Below are positions 61,819 through 64,000 of a stretch of 64,000 nt of DNA, piece by piece. Positions within the stretch are counted from its first letter, which is position 1. Every line of letters begins with the position of its first letter. This stretch comes from Acidimicrobiales bacterium (lineage in GTDB: Bacteria > Actinomycetota > Acidimicrobiia > Acidimicrobiales > SZUA-35): positions 1-64,000 of the forward strand of contig JAHDCC010000001.1 of the NCBI GenBank assembly GCA_020630065.1, read 5' to 3'. Below the pieces are notes generated by a model. It saw only the letters and a program-made list of their open reading frames with translations. It ran no database searches and was not told the DNA's origin. Position numbers and translations under genes: made by a program.

Positions 61819-62586
61819 CTACGCACCGATCGAGTGGTAGCCGCCGTCTACGTGAATAATCGAACCAGTCGTTTGAGGGAACCAATCTGAAAGCAACGCG
61901 ACACAAGCTTTTGAAACACCTTCAGTGTTCGTTACATCCCATCCGAGAGGAGCGCTTTCTTGCCATTTCTCTTCAAATTTGGTGAAACCGGGGATCGATT
62001 TGGCTGCCATGGTCTTTACTGGTCCAGCAGCGACAAGATTACTTCGAATATCTTGTGGCCCGAGTTCTCTCGCTAGATATCGGTTTAACGATTCTAACGC
62101 AGCCTTGGCGACTCCCATCCAGTTGTAGGCAGGCCAAGAAACTGTCGCGTCGAAGGTAAGTCCAACGATTGAACCACCTGAGGTCATCAACGGCGATACG
62201 AGGTCAGATAGCGATCGGAGCGAGTAGGCCGAAACCTCTAATGCAGTGGCGACATCGGACCATTCTGGAGCGAAGAAGTCGTCTCCGAGGCAGTCTGCAG
62301 GCGCAAATCCAATCGCGTGGAGGGCTCCGTCGATCGATCCCCACTTCTCGGTTATAGCTGCAGATACGGCTGCAGCCTGCTCAGAGTTCGTGACGTCTAA
62401 TTCGAGTACTTCCGGTACAGGGTCCAATTTCTTGGCGGTGCGTTGGGTGAGGCGCAGGCCGCGCCCAAACCCGGTTAAAAGGACTTCGGCCCCTTCAGCT
62501 TGAGCCAACTGGGCGACCCCGAAAGCTAGAGAGGCGTCGGTTAGAACACCGGTGATTAGAATTTTTTTTCCGTTGAGTATTCCCAC
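61819..62586 (-). CDS. Enoyl-ACP reductase (FabI/InhA-like)
   Basis: 255 residues. NADH-dependent last step of the fatty-acid elongation cycle. KKILITGVLTDASLAFGVAQLAQ with the later SDR catalytic positions Phe135, Tyr144 and Lys151 (F-x8-Y-x6-K), spaced as Phe149/Tyr158/Lys165 in InhA. IHVDGGYHSIG closes it. GTG start; an ATG at 62588 is in another frame. Confidence 0.92.
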   Translation of the reverse strand: MGILNGKKILITGVLTDASLAFGVAQLAQAEGAEVLLTGFGRGLRLTQRTAKKLDPVPEVLELDVTNSEQAAAVSAAITEKWGSIDGALHAIGFAPADCLGDDFFAPEWSDVATALEVSAYSLRSLSDLVSPLMTSGGSIVGLTFDATVSWPAYNWMGVAKAALESLNRYLARELGPQDIRSNLVAAGPVKTMAAKSIPGFTKFEEKWQESAPLGWDVTNTEGVSKACVALLSDWFPQTTGSIIHVDGGYHSIGA

Positions 62587-62714
62587 ATCCCTATGACTAT
62601 CAGCAGATCTAAATAGTTACGACCTTTTGTCGCCTAATCTTGTCTGGCGAGGGTGGTGCCTGGATCTCGTTCGATTGTGTCAGCGTAGGTAATATCTCGT
62701 AGGATCATCTTGGC

Positions 62715-63866
62715 ATGGCCATGAATCTGTTTGATACCGCACAGCAAAAAGTCGTCCCGTTCGAACCAGGACCGATCGTAACGATGTACACATGCGGCAT
62801 AACGCCCTACGACGCTACCCACGTTGGTCACGCCGCCACGTACCTCACCTACGATGTGCTTCAACGAAGACTTCGTGACCTTGGCCACGAAACTAGGTGT
62901 GTGCGAAACGTGACAGACGTCGATGACGACCTGTTACGAAAGGCCAAAGAGCTCGATATCCATTATTTGGACCTGGCGGCGGCTGAAACGGCAAGGTTCG
63001 ATGATGACATGGTGGCTCTCGGAGTCCTACCAAGCTGGAGCGAACCTAGAGCTACGTCGGCGATTTCTAACATACGTTCATTCATCCATCGGGTTCTGGA
63101 AACCGGGCACGCCTATGCCATCAACGGGGCTGTTTATTTCGATGTGGCGTCTTGGCCTCGGTTTGGGGAACTGTCCGGTCTGGACCGCGACACGATGCTT
63201 ACTCTGGCCGCCGAGCGGGGCGGAAACCCCGATGACCCGAACAAGAAAGATCCGCTAGATTTTGTGCTCTGGCAGCCTTCGGCCGAAGGCGAACCAGCTT
63301 GGGAAACCGTTTGGGGGCCTGGCCGTCCGGGTTGGCACATAGAGTGCTCGACGTTGGCTTTGCGTGAACTCGGGGAAACGATCGACCTTCACGGCGGGGG
63401 TAGCGACCTTATTTTCCCTCATCATGAATGTGAGGCAGCGCAAACAGAAGCCGTGACCGGTAAGCGCTTTGTGCGGCATTGGATGCATCAGGCGATGGTT
63501 CGTATGGATGGCGAGAAGATGTCAAAGTCGCTTGGCAATCTAGCGTTTGTGAGCGACTTGCGTAAAGAGTACGACCCAAGAGCGATACGTCTCGCGATTC
63601 TTCACAATCACTATCGAACCGAGTGGGAATGGGAAACAGGCTTGACGATGGAACGAGCATCTGAGCGTTTAGTCCGGTGGCAATCATCGGTCGAATCGTT
63701 GGCTGCTGGAGTAGTTGGCGACGAAGCTGAACGTACCCTGTCGGATGTTCGAGAAGCCTTAGATACAGATTTGGATACGCCCTCGGCGGTCCAATTGATT
63801 GATGGCGCCGTCGATCAAGGCTTCGATATCCGCATGGCTGCCTCGTTGCTTGGTGTCGAGCTGTAG
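62715..63866 (+). CDS. mshC: MshC-type cysteine:GlcN-Ins ligase (mycothiol biosynthesis)
   Basis: 383 residues, shorter than CysRS (about 460) and without its C-terminal anticodon-binding extension. TCGITPYDATHVGHAATY (zinc Cys27 and HIGH-type motif), WHIECSTLAL, HHECEAAQ and EKMSKSLGNL give the class I synthetase core with three zinc ligands. MshC joins cysteine to GlcN-Ins in mycothiol synthesis, which fits the actinobacterial setting. A true CysRS would carry extra C-terminal domains, so MshC is preferred. TAGGAT lies 9 nt before the ATG. Confidence 0.9.
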   Translation: MAMNLFDTAQQKVVPFEPGPIVTMYTCGITPYDATHVGHAATYLTYDVLQRRLRDLGHETRCVRNVTDVDDDLLRKAKELDIHYLDLAAAETARFDDDMVALGVLPSWSEPRATSAISNIRSFIHRVLETGHAYAINGAVYFDVASWPRFGELSGLDRDTMLTLAAERGGNPDDPNKKDPLDFVLWQPSAEGEPAWETVWGPGRPGWHIECSTLALRELGETIDLHGGGSDLIFPHHECEAAQTEAVTGKRFVRHWMHQAMVRMDGEKMSKSLGNLAFVSDLRKEYDPRAIRLAILHNHYRTEWEWETGLTMERASERLVRWQSSVESLAAGVVGDEAERTLSDVREALDTDLDTPSAVQLIDGAVDQGFDIRMAASLLGVEL

Positions 63867-63951
63867 CTAAAAATCTTGTCCACTGTCGAGCAGCATAATT
63901 GACGGGCTTAGGTCATCTTGTAAATGAGACACAAGCCAAGTGGAGACGCTC

Positions 63952-63957
63952 TAGACT
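63952..63957 (+). promoter_or_regulatory. -10 element TAGACT before the right-edge gene
   Basis: TAGACT ends 7 nt before GTG 63965, the leaderless spacing repeated across the window. Confidence 0.4.
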
Positions 63958-63964
63958 TCGTTTC

Positions 63965-64000
63965 GTGGCAAATATTGAAGTTAAGCTCCCAGATCTTTCG
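63965..64000 (+). CDS. N-terminal fragment of an unidentified gene (12 codons)
   Basis: GTG at 63965 opens a frame that runs off the window: VANIEVKLPDLS. The start is supported by TAGACT 7 nt upstream. The IEVKLPD pattern fits either a threonyl-tRNA synthetase TGS domain or the first strand of a lipoyl/biotinyl domain, and 12 residues do not decide between them. Confidence 0.4.
   Translation, partial: MANIEVKLPDLS

Noticed and set aside
62715..63866. Cysteinyl-tRNA synthetase truncated at the C-terminus
   Set aside because: The TCGITPYDATHVGHA signature and 383-residue length match MshC, so there is no need to assume truncation.

Overview
The window reads as a chromosomal segment of an actinobacterium, most likely a member of the Acidimicrobiia or a near relative. 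The taxon call is inference from gene content. The support is a MshC-type mycothiol ligase, an InhA-like enoyl reductase, an Rv1155-like PPOX/F420 protein, an Rv3303c-like flavoprotein, homodimeric AceE, Ku with a stand-alone LigD polymerase domain, a PASTA-less Ser/Thr kinase, and moderate GC (judged by eye as a little over 50%). Coding density is very high, no gap exceeds about 250 bases, and I saw no rRNA, tRNA, CRISPR array, insertion sequence or prophage.

Layout. 1-1.04 kb: left-edge part of an FHA protein with a repetitive Pro-rich tail. 1.2-4.3 kb: PPOX/F420 protein and an RND permease. 4.5-7.9 kb: Cys-less thioredoxin fold, endonuclease III, MBL phosphodiesterase, site-2 protease. 8-18.3 kb: a large Fe-S assembly (SUF) locus. 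Its forward arm is sufB, a Cys-rich ORF, sufD, a Rieske ferredoxin and sufC1, followed by a pterin dehydratase. Its reverse arm is sufC2-sufS-sufU. A Ser/Thr kinase and a histidine phosphatase lie between the arms. 18.3-22.3 kb: MBL hydrolase, folE, NUDIX, alpha/beta hydrolase. 22.3-33.2 kb: 2-oxoacid dehydrogenase and lipoate genes (aceE, lpd, E2, and a fused lipB-lipA), interrupted by an RNase HI-SLOG fusion and small genes. 33-38.5 kb: membrane proteins, Ku/LigD-Pol, pepA. 38.7-43.3 kb: rhodanese-ThiF, TetR, AzlCD, SpoIID. 43.3-51.4 kb: surface polysaccharide genes (COG5610-like HAD protein, fcl, wzt/wzm, GT4) with mnmA and an ABC ATPase. 51.5-64 kb: Rv3303c-like reductase, SRPBCC/TetR pair with a clear operator, biotin carboxylase/BirA divergent pair, LytM peptidase, two CNNM proteins, MFS, InhA-like reductase, mshC-like gene and the first 12 codons of another gene.

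How the genes work together. SUF supplies Fe-S clusters, which lipoyl synthase, the Rieske protein and endonuclease III would use. The fused LipB-LipA lies directly downstream of the lipoylated E2 it would modify and of Lpd, while AceE is a few kb away. BirA is divergent from the biotin carboxylase whose BCCP domain it would load.

The most notable features are the two complete but divergent SufC paralogues and the four-Cys ORF in one SUF locus, the LipB-LipA fusion, the RNase HI-SLOG fusion, divergent accA-type/birA start codons that overlap, a perfect two-site TetR operator, and a recurring TAnnnT-(6-7 nt)-start arrangement that suggests widespread leaderless transcription. I see no clear-cut new defence or mobile system here.
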